From assembly GCF_000214595.1 (NCBI RefSeq), contig NZ_AFIG01000003.1, forward strand, positions 1-64,000: a stretch of 64,000 bases of DNA, in the 5' to 3' direction. The notes below the pieces were generated by a model, which saw nothing but the letters and a program-made list of their open reading frames with translations, did not search any database and was not told where the DNA came from. Positions 19,884 to 28,542 of this stretch are shown piece by piece; the first letter of the stretch is position 1, and each line of letters starts with the position of its first letter. This stretch comes from Methylophaga thalassica MP. GTDB taxonomy: Bacteria; Pseudomonadota; Gammaproteobacteria; Nitrosococcales; Methylophagaceae. The translations under genes were made by a program, and so were the position numbers.

Positions 19884-21550
19884 TCAGTCTGACTGTTAGG
19901 AATTTAGCCGTTGTAGAAGATCTCGCTCTGACATTTGAACCTGGTATGACATCGCTAACCGGTGAGACTGGTGCGGGTAAATCAATGCTGGTTGATGCAC
20001 TTAGTCTGGTACTTGGTGACCGCGCAGATTCAAACATGATTCGCCATGGTGCCGAACGTGCTGAAATTGAAGCTGATTTTAATTTAGACAACAACACGAC
20101 CCTGGCTAAATGGTTACAAGAAAATGAGCTAGACGAAGATGAACAATGTCATTTACGCCGTACGATAAGCCGTGACGGCCGCTCTAAGGGGTATATTAAC
20201 GGTCGTGCGGTCCCGCTAGCCTTGTTGAAAGAAGTCAGTGAACGCAGTATTGATATTCATGGTCAACATGCACATCAATCATTAATTCGGCCACAAACAC
20301 AACGAGAAATTTTAGACATTGTCGCAGACAATAAAGCCTTACTGAATAACTTAAAAACAGCCTATCGCGACTGGTCAGCATCTCAGCAAGAACTTGAGCT
20401 ACTGCAAAGCCAGGCTGAAGAGCAAAAGGCAAAACAAGAATTACTGCAGTATCAGGTATCAGAGCTGGAAAGCTTTCAGTTAACACAAACGCATATTCAA
20501 GACCTTCTTCAGCAACAGAGTCAACTTGCCAATGCCTCCCAGCTCATTAGTGTGGCCGAAGCCGGTTTACATCGCATTTTTGATGAAGAACAAGCAGCGG
20601 CCTACGATATTATCAATCACACATTAAGTGAGCTCGAGAAACTACAAGATCTTGAACCACGCTTTGCCAGCGCCGTTGAAACGCTTAACGCCGCCATTAT
20701 CAACCTCGATGAAACAGCAAATGACTTGCGGCATTATCTGGATCATATCGATCTTGATCCGGCTCGTTTGAACGCGATCGAAGATGAATTGTCACAACTT
20801 CACGATATTGCGCGTAAGCATCATGTCGAGGTTGAACAACTCCCCGCACTATATGAAGAATTAAGTACAGAGCTGGAAAGGCTTTCCAATAGTGAAGTCC
20901 ATCTTGCCGAACTGCAGAAAGTCTTATCAAACAAAGAGGCAAATTGCCTTGCATTAAGCCGTGAAATACACGAAAAAAGAGTCAAAACAGCCAAACCACT
21001 AGCTAAACAGATTTCAGCATCAATCAAACAGCTGGCAATTCCTTCCGGCGAAATAGACATCGAAGTCGTTGCTAATAGTGATGAAAAATTCTCAGAACAT
21101 GGTATGGACAGCGTTCGTATCCTAGTTAGAACGAACCCAGGACAACCATCAGGTGAGCTGGCAAAAGTAGCTTCCGGTGGTGAGCTGGCACGGATTAGTC
21201 TGGCAATTCAAGTTGTCACAGCAGGAAAACGCACTGTTCCAACCTTAATTTTTGATGAAGTTGATGTAGGCATAGGTGGAAGCGTTGCGGAAGTCGTTGG
21301 GCAACACCTAAGAAAACTGGCAACTACGCAGCAAGTCATCTGTATTACTCATTTACCTCAAGTCGCTGCGCAAGCGCATCATCAGCTACAAGTGAACAAG
21401 AAACATTTAGATGACAGCACGCACATTGTTGTTGATAAGCTCGACAGACAACAACGAATTGAAGAAATTGCCAGAATGTTAGGTGGCGTGAACCTGACCC
21501 AAAAAACACGCTCTCACGCAGAAGAAATGTTGGATCAGGCTCAACAATAA
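19877..21550 (+). CDS. recN: DNA repair protein RecN
   Basis: SMC-like ATPase for recombinational double-strand break repair. From the ATG at 19877 it has 557 residues (E. coli 553) and begins MLISLTVRNLAVVEDLAL; the upstream in-frame ATG at 19859 adds six unlikely residues. Walker A is GETGAGKS (about 29-36). A long central coiled coil rich in Gln/Glu/Leu (about 150-370) is followed by the ABC signature ASGGELARISLA and Walker B LIFDEVDVGIGG. The start overlaps the nadK stop. An SOS (LexA) box was not recognised. Confidence 0.97.
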   Translation: MLISLTVRNLAVVEDLALTFEPGMTSLTGETGAGKSMLVDALSLVLGDRADSNMIRHGAERAEIEADFNLDNNTTLAKWLQENELDEDEQCHLRRTISRDGRSKGYINGRAVPLALLKEVSERSIDIHGQHAHQSLIRPQTQREILDIVADNKALLNNLKTAYRDWSASQQELELLQSQAEEQKAKQELLQYQVSELESFQLTQTHIQDLLQQQSQLANASQLISVAEAGLHRIFDEEQAAAYDIINHTLSELEKLQDLEPRFASAVETLNAAIINLDETANDLRHYLDHIDLDPARLNAIEDELSQLHDIARKHHVEVEQLPALYEELSTELERLSNSEVHLAELQKVLSNKEANCLALSREIHEKRVKTAKPLAKQISASIKQLAIPSGEIDIEVVANSDEKFSEHGMDSVRILVRTNPGQPSGELAKVASGGELARISLAIQVVTAGKRTVPTLIFDEVDVGIGGSVAEVVGQHLRKLATTQQVICITHLPQVAAQAHHQLQVNKKHLDDSTHIVVDKLDRQQRIEEIARMLGGVNLTQKTRSHAEEMLDQAQQ

Positions 21551-21563
21551 AAATAACCCAAAG

Positions 21564-21980
21564 CTATTGTTCTTTTTGACACAGACGACAAATGCCATAG
21601 ATATACAAGCTATGGTCAGTCATCTCAAACCCTTTTTCTTTAGCAATAGCACGTTGACGTTGTTCAATCACTTCATCAACAAACTCTTCAATGCGATTAC
21701 AGCGAACGCATAAAAGATGGTCATGATGACTGCCATCTTGTAATTCAAATACAGCATGTCCGCCTTCAATGCTGAGTCTTGAAACTAAGCCTGCACCTTC
21801 AAATTGTGTCAGCACACGATAAACCGTTGCTAAACCAATTTCTTCTCCCATATCCAGTAATGCCTTATAGACATCTTCCGCACTCATGTGACGTAATTCA
21901 GAGGTTTCTAGAATCTCCAAAACTTTTAGTCTTGGCAGCGTCACTTTTAATCCAGCTTTTCGTAAATCTTGTCTTTCCAT
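21564..21980 (-). CDS. fur: ferric uptake regulator
   Basis: Fe2+-dependent DNA-binding repressor. With the start at 21980 (MERQDLRKAGLKVTLPR) it has 138 residues, a normal Fur length. The longer frame to 22022 adds a non-conserved N-terminus. It has a winged-helix N-terminal half and a C-terminal metal-binding half with HHDHLLCVRC and CRLCQ, so both cysteine pairs of a structural zinc site appear present. It is divergent from bamE and convergent with recN, the classical recN-fur-bamE (omlA) arrangement of Pseudomonas. Confidence 0.96.
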   Translation of the reverse strand: MERQDLRKAGLKVTLPRLKVLEILETSELRHMSAEDVYKALLDMGEEIGLATVYRVLTQFEGAGLVSRLSIEGGHAVFELQDGSHHDHLLCVRCNRIEEFVDEVIEQRQRAIAKEKGFEMTDHSLYIYGICRLCQKEQ

Positions 21981-22058
21981 TATTATTGTTGCCTCGTAGA
22001 AATGCTGCGAATAGAGTATCATCGCAGATTGGTAATTAACTACAGAAATTAATACTAA

Positions 22059-22598
22059 ATGAAAAGCTCCGTTGTTTACAGCCTTTCCTTGGCAGTTGTT
22101 TTATCGTTGTCAGCTTGTAGCACTGATAAAATCCCCGGTGTTTACCGCATCGACATTCAGCAAGGTAATGATGTTACTCAAGAAATGCTCAATCAACTTG
22201 AACCTGGTATGACCAAAAATCAAGTTGCTTATGTCATGGGAACACCACTACTAATTGACACTTTTCATCCTAATCGTTGGGACTACCTCTACAGCTACCA
22301 ACCTGGCGGTGAAGATCGTGAGCAGCGCAGAATTACACTTCACTTTGATGAGGCAGATAAGCTGATACGTATTGATGGTGATACTCGGACTGTGGCGAAA
22401 GCCGATTTACCTCAAGTAGAACGTCAGGATAAAAATGTTATTGTTCCTCTGACTGAGAAAAAATCAGGACTTTTCTCTAAAATGAAAAGCTTGGTAGGTC
22501 TGGGCGACGATGATGAAGATGTAGAAGTTATCGAAGGTACAAATCCTGCGAAGCCAGAAATTGATCAACAACAGGTTCCCGATACAGATATTCAATAA
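22059..22598 (+). CDS. bamE: outer membrane assembly lipoprotein BamE
   Basis: Small lipoprotein of the BAM beta-barrel assembly complex (SmpA/OmlA family). It has a signal peptide with lipobox LSAC (Cys20), then the conserved core [12 protein letters not shown]...[17 protein letters not shown]...RWDYLY (about residues 25-90). A variable acidic C-terminal extension to 179 residues is longer than E. coli BamE (113) but usual for this group. It is followed by a clear terminator hairpin. Confidence 0.95.
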   Translation: MKSSVVYSLSLAVVLSLSACSTDKIPGVYRIDIQQGNDVTQEMLNQLEPGMTKNQVAYVMGTPLLIDTFHPNRWDYLYSYQPGGEDREQRRITLHFDEADKLIRIDGDTRTVAKADLPQVERQDKNVIVPLTEKKSGLFSKMKSLVGLGDDDEDVEVIEGTNPAKPEIDQQQVPDTDIQ

Positions 22599-22600
22599 AA

Positions 22601-22623
22601 AAAGGCGCCTTTGGCGCCTTTGT
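22601..22623. terminator. bidirectional intrinsic terminator (bamE / carbonic anhydrase)
   Basis: AAAGGCGCC and GGCGCCTTT form a GC-rich hairpin with a three-base loop, flanked by A and T runs, between the convergent genes bamE and can. It can serve both strands. Confidence 0.85.
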
Positions 22624-23253
22624 TTATACTGGTTTTTCAAACTCATCAGTCGTGGGGTTGTAGCACATTAGCTCACCTTTATCGAGATCGAAATACCACC
22701 CGTGTAATCTGAGCGTACCTGCTTCAACCCGTTCTTTGATGCACTCAAATGTCATCAGGTTTTGCAAAGAAACAAGTACAGCTCGCTGTTCACACAATTT
22801 TAGCTGAACACTCTCATGTTCTTGTTTATGATTCACTTTTACCCAATCTTTCGCATTTTGTGCAATCGATACCCAACGGTGAATAAATTTTGAATCTTCC
22901 ACACCTTCACTTTGCCACAAAGCGCGGATCCCGCCACAATTCCCATGCCCCATCACCACAATGCTTTCGACTTTCAGCGCATTAACGGCAAACTCCAAAG
23001 CCGAACTGGTACCATGATGATTATTGTCTGTTTCACATGGTGGTACTAAGTTTGCAACGTTTCTCACTGTAAAAATATCGCCGGGATCACAGTCAGTCAA
23101 AATAGCCGGATCTACACGTGAATCACAACATGCAATCATAAGTATTTTAGTTGGCTGCCCTGTTTTCATGCTGTCATAGAGCGCTTTATCATCACCAAAA
23201 TACGTTTTCTTGAATCGAGAAAAACCCTCTAATAATTTATACGTAGTAGGCAT
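22624..23253 (-). CDS. can: beta-carbonic anhydrase
   Basis: Interconverts CO2 and bicarbonate in the cytoplasm. The 209-residue protein has zinc ligands in CCDSRVDP (Cys and Asp-Arg dyad, about 42-46) and HGNCGG (His and Cys, about 98-101). Length and motifs fit the E. coli Can type. It is followed on the upstream side by the metallo-hydrolase gene on the same strand (15-bp gap), so the two may be co-transcribed. Bicarbonate supply would suit carboxylating or urea/nitrogen metabolism, but no specific partner is visible. Confidence 0.95.
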   Translation of the reverse strand: MPTTYKLLEGFSRFKKTYFGDDKALYDSMKTGQPTKILMIACCDSRVDPAILTDCDPGDIFTVRNVANLVPPCETDNNHHGTSSALEFAVNALKVESIVVMGHGNCGGIRALWQSEGVEDSKFIHRWVSIAQNAKDWVKVNHKQEHESVQLKLCEQRAVLVSLQNLMTFECIKERVEAGTLRLHGWYFDLDKGELMCYNPTTDEFEKPV

Positions 23254-23268
23254 CTTATTTTTGTTATC

Positions 23269-23901
23269 TCAAAATTGTAAAAATGGGTTGTGGCGTTTTT
23301 CATCAGCTAAGGTGGTGGTTGGTCCGTGGCCTGAATGCACAACTAAGTCATCTGGTAAAGCAAGCAGTTTTCTCAAGCTCTGTTGCATCAATGCTGCATT
23401 GCCCATTGGTAGATCTGTTCTCCCAACACTCCCAGCAAACAAGGTATCACCCACAAAAATATCACTGCTCGTATAGTAACAACCTTGTCCTGGTGTATGC
23501 CCTGGAGTAGATATAAATCTTAACTGTGTTTCACCTAAGTTTATAACATCACCATCATCAACTAAATGGTCTATTCTACCGCATGGACGATTCATATGAG
23601 GGGCGCCAAACCAGTCACCTTGTTGCGGTAAGGTATCAAACAGGATTTTTTCTAGTCTGGGGAGATATGTTTCAGCATCAAAACGATTCTGAATTTGGAC
23701 TAAAGAACCGGCGTGGTCGAGATGCCCATGAGTGAGTAAAATTTTTGTTAGCTTAAACTGCCCACGCTTTTCCTCAAGATACTCGGCAAGCTCATTTGTC
23801 TCACCGGTATCAATGATCGCAGCTTCATTTGTTGCTTCATCAATGATCAAATAGGTATTCACAAAAAAGGCGCCAACGGTGATACATTCGATTTTTAACA
23901 T
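23269..23901 (-). CDS. MBL-fold metallo-hydrolase (YcbL/GloB-like)
   Basis: A 210-residue metallo-beta-lactamase-fold hydrolase resembling the glyoxalase II-like protein YcbL. The metal motif THGHLDHAG (HxHxDH) is near residue 58. Other ligands are in TPGHTPG and the terminal SGHGP segment, so the binuclear site looks complete. The GloB C-terminal glutathione domain is missing, so a thioesterase of unknown substrate is the safe call. It lies between can and the KWYEAN repeat gene on the same strand. Confidence 0.88.
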   Translation of the reverse strand: MLKIECITVGAFFVNTYLIIDEATNEAAIIDTGETNELAEYLEEKRGQFKLTKILLTHGHLDHAGSLVQIQNRFDAETYLPRLEKILFDTLPQQGDWFGAPHMNRPCGRIDHLVDDGDVINLGETQLRFISTPGHTPGQGCYYTSSDIFVGDTLFAGSVGRTDLPMGNAALMQQSLRKLLALPDDLVVHSGHGPTTTLADEKRHNPFLQF

Positions 23902-23949
23902 CTAAAATCCATCACCGTTGACGCCTTACGTTAGAGTTGTCTCTACGTA

Positions 23950-25188
23950 TTATTTGTCCCACTTTTTGCTTGATTCACGAGCAGTAATCATATTCTGCTT
24001 GAACCAATCACTTTTCACTTTCTGAGTTCTCGCCAAGTCGAGGTTAGCCTCGTACCATTTTTTCTTAATATCCGCATGTGGATCCGGATGCATATTCGCT
24101 TCATACCACTTGTTATGGCTGATCCGCGCTTTCTCCAGATTAGCCTCATACCATTTCTTGTGTGTTTCAGTCGTTAAGTCATCACTGATTTCATACCAAT
24201 GTTTTTCAGTTGGTGTGTTATCAAGATTTGCTTCGTACCATTTGATACGTTTCTCGCGAGCTTGTTTTAGGTTTGCTTCACGGAATGCTAACTTCCACTC
24301 AGTATCGTTGGCTTCTTTAAAGTCATACCAATGAGCCTGTGTGGGTTGATTATCATTAGCTTCATACCATTTACTGCGCTCAGCACGGACAGCAGCCACT
24401 GCTGATTTCAGATTAGCTTCATACCATTTATTTTTAGTATGAATGTGGGCGGCGATATTCGCTTCATACCAGGGAGTATCAGTTACTTTTGCTGGTCGCT
24501 GATTTGCTTCATACCACTTCTGGTTTTCTCTTGCGATAGCTGCATTGTCTGCAAACCATTTTGATTTAATTTGACGAGTACGAATTAAACTCAGATTTGA
24601 CTCATACCAGCGTTGTTTAATTTCAGCATGTGGATCAGGATGAATATTCGCCTCATACCACTTACTATGATTAACACGAGCTGTTTGTAGATTGGCTTCA
24701 TACCATTTCTTTTTAGTGTCTGAATATTTTTCATCACTAAACTCATACCAATGTTTTTCAGTTGGTGTGTTATCGAGATTGGCTTCGTACCACTTGATAC
24801 GTTTTTGACGAGCCTGATCCAAGTTTACGCGCATCCAAGCTTTTTTTACATCACTGTACATTTCTTCACTGAAATGTTGCCAACGTTTTTCAACCTCAGA
24901 TTGGCTTTTGTTTGCTTCGTACCATTTACGTGTGGCACGTACAGATTGAACCGCCTGTTGGAGATTAGCGGCATACCATTTATTTTTTGTTTCAATATGC
25001 TCAACCAGATTCGCTTTATACCAAGGAATCTCAACATCCTTTGCTGGACGTTTATTGGCGTTATACCAAGGTTTTGCAATATTGATAGAAGGTTTCAGGT
25101 TAGCCTCATACCATTTGCTTCTGGACTCTCTCGCTGTCTTAAGATTAGCTTCGTACCACTTTGCTTTGATTTCAAACGTGCTAGTCAT
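23950..25188 (-). CDS. KWYEAN-repeat protein of unknown function
   Basis: I do not recognise this family. The 412-residue protein is almost wholly made of short units with a conserved [KR]-W-Y-E-A-N-L core. Tryptophans stand at 11, 26, 41, 56, 71, 89, 103, 118, 133, 147, 162, 177, 194, 211, 225, 240, 255, 274, 287, 298, 317, 331, 346, 361, 378, 395 and 410, so most units are 14-15 residues and some 17-19. A higher-order duplication is clear: residues 41-224 match 225-408 with a constant offset of 184 residues (552 bp at DNA level). No signal peptide, membrane segment or cysteine is present, and the protein is very rich in Lys, Trp and Tyr. AGAGG precedes the ATG. Units could be short amphipathic helices in a solenoid or right-handed coiled coil, with proline-containing turns (HPDPHA, DNTPTEKH). 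No modifying enzyme or transporter is adjacent. Confidence 0.9.
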   Translation of the reverse strand: MTSTFEIKAKWYEANLKTARESRSKWYEANLKPSINIAKPWYNANKRPAKDVEIPWYKANLVEHIETKNKWYAANLQQAVQSVRATRKWYEANKSQSEVEKRWQHFSEEMYSDVKKAWMRVNLDQARQKRIKWYEANLDNTPTEKHWYEFSDEKYSDTKKKWYEANLQTARVNHSKWYEANIHPDPHAEIKQRWYESNLSLIRTRQIKSKWFADNAAIARENQKWYEANQRPAKVTDTPWYEANIAAHIHTKNKWYEANLKSAVAAVRAERSKWYEANDNQPTQAHWYDFKEANDTEWKLAFREANLKQAREKRIKWYEANLDNTPTEKHWYEISDDLTTETHKKWYEANLEKARISHNKWYEANMHPDPHADIKKKWYEANLDLARTQKVKSDWFKQNMITARESSKKWDK

Positions 25189-25285
25189 ATTTCTTACCTC
25201 TGCTGGGCATTTAAGTAATTTGATAGTACATGACTTTTACTCAAGTTCACAACAAAATCAGTATGATATTTGATTAAGATCAGTT

Positions 25286-25693
25286 TTATTCATAACAATG
25301 TTTTTCAGCTTTTATGCGTTGCAAAGCTGAAATCTGTTGCTCTACTTGTAACTGTCGTCTATCTTCTTTCTCTTCTACAAGCGCAGAATACCCTAAATAC
25401 CCCAATCCCAACCAGCCTTGTACAATCGGTATGGTATCAATCATCACCAAAGCGGTCGCCGCTTTATTGGCATCATCCTTATAAAAAGTCGGTTTATACG
25501 TATATCGGTATGGATGCAACTGATTGATGGCTTTATCTACCTGATAACAACTCATGTCCTGCATTTTCTGATCGGCCGTTACAACTGGCGGCTCGAAATA
25601 AATCGGTTCTGAGGGTACAGGAGGTAGTGTCAAGGCATTAGTTTTCGATGAAAATATTAAGACAAGACATAAAAAAATACTCAACCTTTGCAT
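25286..25693 (-). CDS. small exported protein of unknown function
   Basis: Unrecognised 135-residue protein. Residues 1-20 (MQRLSIFLCLVLIFSSKTNA) are a plausible Sec signal peptide with cleavage after TNA. A proline-rich stretch follows (LPPVPSEP), then a CYQVDKAINQLHPYRY segment. A hydrophobic, glycine-containing stretch (VQGWLGLGYLGYSAL, about 90-105) may be membrane-associated, before a charged, probably helical tail with a second cysteine (KHCYE). The two cysteines could pair in the periplasm. It is upstream of the KWYEAN-repeat gene on the same strand, 97 bp apart. No function can be given. Confidence 0.6.
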   Translation of the reverse strand: MQRLSIFLCLVLIFSSKTNALTLPPVPSEPIYFEPPVVTADQKMQDMSCYQVDKAINQLHPYRYTYKPTFYKDDANKAATALVMIDTIPIVQGWLGLGYLGYSALVEEKEDRRQLQVEQQISALQRIKAEKHCYE

Positions 25694-25763
25694 GTACCTA
25701 CTCCGTAAAAATCTAGTTCATGTTCGGGTTATCGTCATCGATGACAAAGTCTTCAATAACAAT

Positions 25764-28154
25764 TTATTCTGCAGATGCGTCTTTGTCATTACGGTTATGA
25801 TCCCCCCACTTCTGGATTTGAGCCATCACCTGAGCATTGAATGTTTTTTCAGGAAATCCAGATTCTTCATCATATTCCCCTGCGTCTATTCCTGATAATA
25901 AGGCTAATGCTTGATTGACATGGCTTATACCATAAATATGAAACTTGCCATCCTCAACTGCTTGGATAACATCATCACGCAGCATTAAATGCTGCACATT
26001 TGTAGCCGGAATAATAACGCCCTGTTCTCCTGTTAATTCAGTCAGACGACAAATATCATAGAAACCTTCAATTTTTTCGTTCACACCACCAATGGCTTGC
26101 ACTTGCCCCATCTGATTCATGGAGCCGGTGATAGCAATAGACTGCTTCATAGGAATATTGGCTATAGAGGATAACAAAGCACAGAGCTCTGCCACAGTAG
26201 CACTGTCACCATCTACTTCACCATAATTTTGTTCAAACACAATACTCGCTGACATGGACAATGGATTATCAGAAGCATAGGTCCGTCCGAGGTAACCACT
26301 CAGAATCAATACACCTTTAGAGTGAATATCTCCGCCTAAATCGACTTCTCGTTCAATATCAATGATATTGTCATCACCATAACGTGCTGAAACAGTCACT
26401 CGAGAAGGTTGGCCAAAGCTGAACCCACCGATCCCCAACACAGATAATGCGTTTATCTGCCCAATTACTGCTCCGGATGTTGAGATATCGATAATATTTC
26501 GTTCTATTTGCTGATAAATCTGGCTCCGTAAGCGATCCAGCCTTTGCTCTCTTAACTTGATGGAACTTTGGACATTATCTCTGCTAACGAGTTGGCTCTT
26601 TTCCTGCTTCGCCATAAAAGAAGCTTCCCGTAATAAATCAGCCATACTCCCCATGTGTAAAGATATTTTCTGGCTATCCTCAATAGTTCTGGCACTATGC
26701 TCTATCACCCTGGCAACAGCATGTTTATCAAAATCAATTAATTTGTACTTTTCAATTGTGCTTGCCATCATTTGGGCAAATAAGACGTCATTCTCAATAC
26801 TGCGTGGCATTTCATCTTCAAAATCGGCCACGACTTTAAACAAGCCAGCAAATTCCGGGTCCATATCGTATAAGAGGTAATACAGTTCTCTATCCCCCAG
26901 TAAAACGACTTTCAGTTCTAAAGGGATAGGCTCTGGATCCAATGACACTGTCGCCACAAGACTATAAATTTGCTCTAAGGCATCAAATCTGACCTCACGC
27001 GATTTTAATGCTCGTTTCAGCCCTTCCCAGCCATAAGGCTGCATAAGGAGTTGTTCTGCATCTATGATCAAAAAACCACCATTGGCCTTGTGAAGGGCGC
27101 CAGCCTTAATCAGAGTAAAGTCGGTTACCAGTGCTCCCATCATTGCCATGTTTTCAATACATCCAAGCAAACTTTGATGGTTAGGCAAATTTTCATAAAC
27201 AATAGGGGCACCATGATTCTGGCTATTATCAACGACTAAGTTGATTTGGTAGCGTTTATGGATATTGATGTCTGTGGTGCCTTCTTCTGCTGATTGTTCA
27301 TCTTTCAAAAACGCATCCAGATTACTGCAGATGTCTTTTAGCATGTCATCAAAATAATGCTGTAATTTGCTTGAGTTGGGGTAAGCGTGCTTCAGTTTAT
27401 TGACTTGCTTACTGATAACTTCAAGAGCGACCTCATCATTCAGCGCCTGAAGCTGTTTAGCATTGTTTCTTTCCCACTCTCTCAGCTCTAATAGAGTGTG
27501 TTGCAATTCTTCGTGCAAGTCTGCAATCGCATTCTCTGTCTCTTCCTGTTGAGCTGCAGGTAACTGCTCAAACTCTTCTGAGGTCATGGCCTCGCCATTA
27601 TGTTGAGCGGCAAAGGCATAATGACCATCTTGTAACCTCAGTAAAACAACACCTTTACGATCAGCCTCTTTTTGTAGCACACCAAACAATCTAACTCGGT
27701 GCTTTCGAGTTGCCTCATCGAGGCTTCTTAATCGCCCCCGGTAATATTCATCATCAAACGCTTGCGGCAGCTCATCTTTCAAATCATCAATCACATCTTC
27801 AATATCCTGACGTAATTGTTTGCCTTGTCCTGCTGGTAAACTCACTGCATAAGGTCTTTGTGAATCACTAAAATTATTAAGATAAGCCCAATCTTTCGCG
27901 GTTGGAAGATGTTCAACATGCTGTTCCAGATAGCGCCGAGTTAACGTATATTTCCCTACTCCTGCCGGCCCCATAACAAACAAATTATAACCATCAGCAT
28001 CAATGTGACTGCCAAACTCAATAGCGTTTAATGCGCGCTGCTGACCAATGACTTCATTTGTCGCCTTGAGGTCTGCAGTTGAAGAAAAAGTCCATTGCTC
28101 TGGCGTACAATGATGATATAAATCACTGACTTGTAATTTTGTGCTCTCAGGCAT
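25764..28154 (-). CDS. Lon-like AAA+ serine protease (LonB/AsrA type)
   Basis: A 796-residue ATP-dependent protease of the AAA_32/Lon-like family (Pseudomonas AsrA relatives). An N-terminal segment has a P-loop-like GPAGVGKYTL (about residue 62). The middle contains a long charged helical insertion (about 180-260) and a second ATPase part (KANGGFLIIDAEQLL). The C-terminal Lon S16 domain has the catalytic Ser in DGDSATVAEL and Lys in GGVNEKIEGFYD. The usual Ser/Thr after the Walker lysine is Tyr, a departure from the canonical P-loop. AsrA-type proteins are linked to heat-shock and aminoglycoside responses in Pseudomonas. It is divergent from the PilZ gene. Confidence 0.9.
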   Translation of the reverse strand: MPESTKLQVSDLYHHCTPEQWTFSSTADLKATNEVIGQQRALNAIEFGSHIDADGYNLFVMGPAGVGKYTLTRRYLEQHVEHLPTAKDWAYLNNFSDSQRPYAVSLPAGQGKQLRQDIEDVIDDLKDELPQAFDDEYYRGRLRSLDEATRKHRVRLFGVLQKEADRKGVVLLRLQDGHYAFAAQHNGEAMTSEEFEQLPAAQQEETENAIADLHEELQHTLLELREWERNNAKQLQALNDEVALEVISKQVNKLKHAYPNSSKLQHYFDDMLKDICSNLDAFLKDEQSAEEGTTDINIHKRYQINLVVDNSQNHGAPIVYENLPNHQSLLGCIENMAMMGALVTDFTLIKAGALHKANGGFLIIDAEQLLMQPYGWEGLKRALKSREVRFDALEQIYSLVATVSLDPEPIPLELKVVLLGDRELYYLLYDMDPEFAGLFKVVADFEDEMPRSIENDVLFAQMMASTIEKYKLIDFDKHAVARVIEHSARTIEDSQKISLHMGSMADLLREASFMAKQEKSQLVSRDNVQSSIKLREQRLDRLRSQIYQQIERNIIDISTSGAVIGQINALSVLGIGGFSFGQPSRVTVSARYGDDNIIDIEREVDLGGDIHSKGVLILSGYLGRTYASDNPLSMSASIVFEQNYGEVDGDSATVAELCALLSSIANIPMKQSIAITGSMNQMGQVQAIGGVNEKIEGFYDICRLTELTGEQGVIIPATNVQHLMLRDDVIQAVEDGKFHIYGISHVNQALALLSGIDAGEYDEESGFPEKTFNAQVMAQIQKWGDHNRNDKDASAE

Positions 28155-28231
28155 AGTTTTCTCAATTTGAATAAGTTACTTTAAGCTTAGGTCGACAGAA
28201 TAATACAGACAATATAGGAAGGGAGAATCAG

Positions 28232-28540
28232 ATGTCACCAAATGATTATGATGAAAAACGTGCATATCATCGAATGAAAGTGGATACGCCAATTACATTT
28301 TCCCTTAATGGCCAAGCACAAGTAACACATCAAGCCATCAGTAAAAATCTTAGTGCGAGCGGTTTACTTATCCAGTCAGAGTTTGCACCTACTCAAAATG
28401 ATAAAATAGAGATTGTAATGGATACAGGTAATGACCGATTTTCGCCATTTATTATTCAGGGGCGTGTGCTGAGAGTAGAAGCAGATATTGAGGCCGCAGA
28501 GCAATATTTGATATCAATTTCAATAGAACAGAGTCAATAA
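28232..28540 (+). CDS. PilZ-domain c-di-GMP binding protein
   Basis: A 102-residue protein consisting of a single PilZ domain. The two c-di-GMP motifs are visible: RxxxR as RAYHRMKV near residue 9, and NLSASGLLI (D/N-x-S-x-x-G) near residue 48. This predicts a soluble c-di-GMP receptor that modulates a partner protein. The start has GGAGAA upstream. It stands alone between the Lon-like protease and coq7 and ends 2 bp from the convergent coq7 end. Confidence 0.9.
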   Translation: MSPNDYDEKRAYHRMKVDTPITFSLNGQAQVTHQAISKNLSASGLLIQSEFAPTQNDKIEIVMDTGNDRFSPFIIQGRVLRVEADIEAAEQYLISISIEQSQ

Positions 28541-28542
28541 AC

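Noticed and set aside
23950-25188. KWYEAN repeats as a multi-core precursor of a ribosomal peptide natural product
   Set aside because: Repeated Lys-Trp-Tyr cores are suggestive, but there is no leader, no regular cleavage site between units, and no radical SAM, YcaO, protease or exporter gene nearby.
23950-25188. Repeat array as a CRISPR or DNA satellite
   Set aside because: The repeat is clear at the protein level with synonymous variation, spacers vary in length, and the frame is open throughout with a good ribosome site. It is a coding repeat.
24751-25218. 155-codon plus-strand open frame over the repeat gene
   Set aside because: It is the antisense shadow of the repetitive KWYEAN coding sequence, repeats included.
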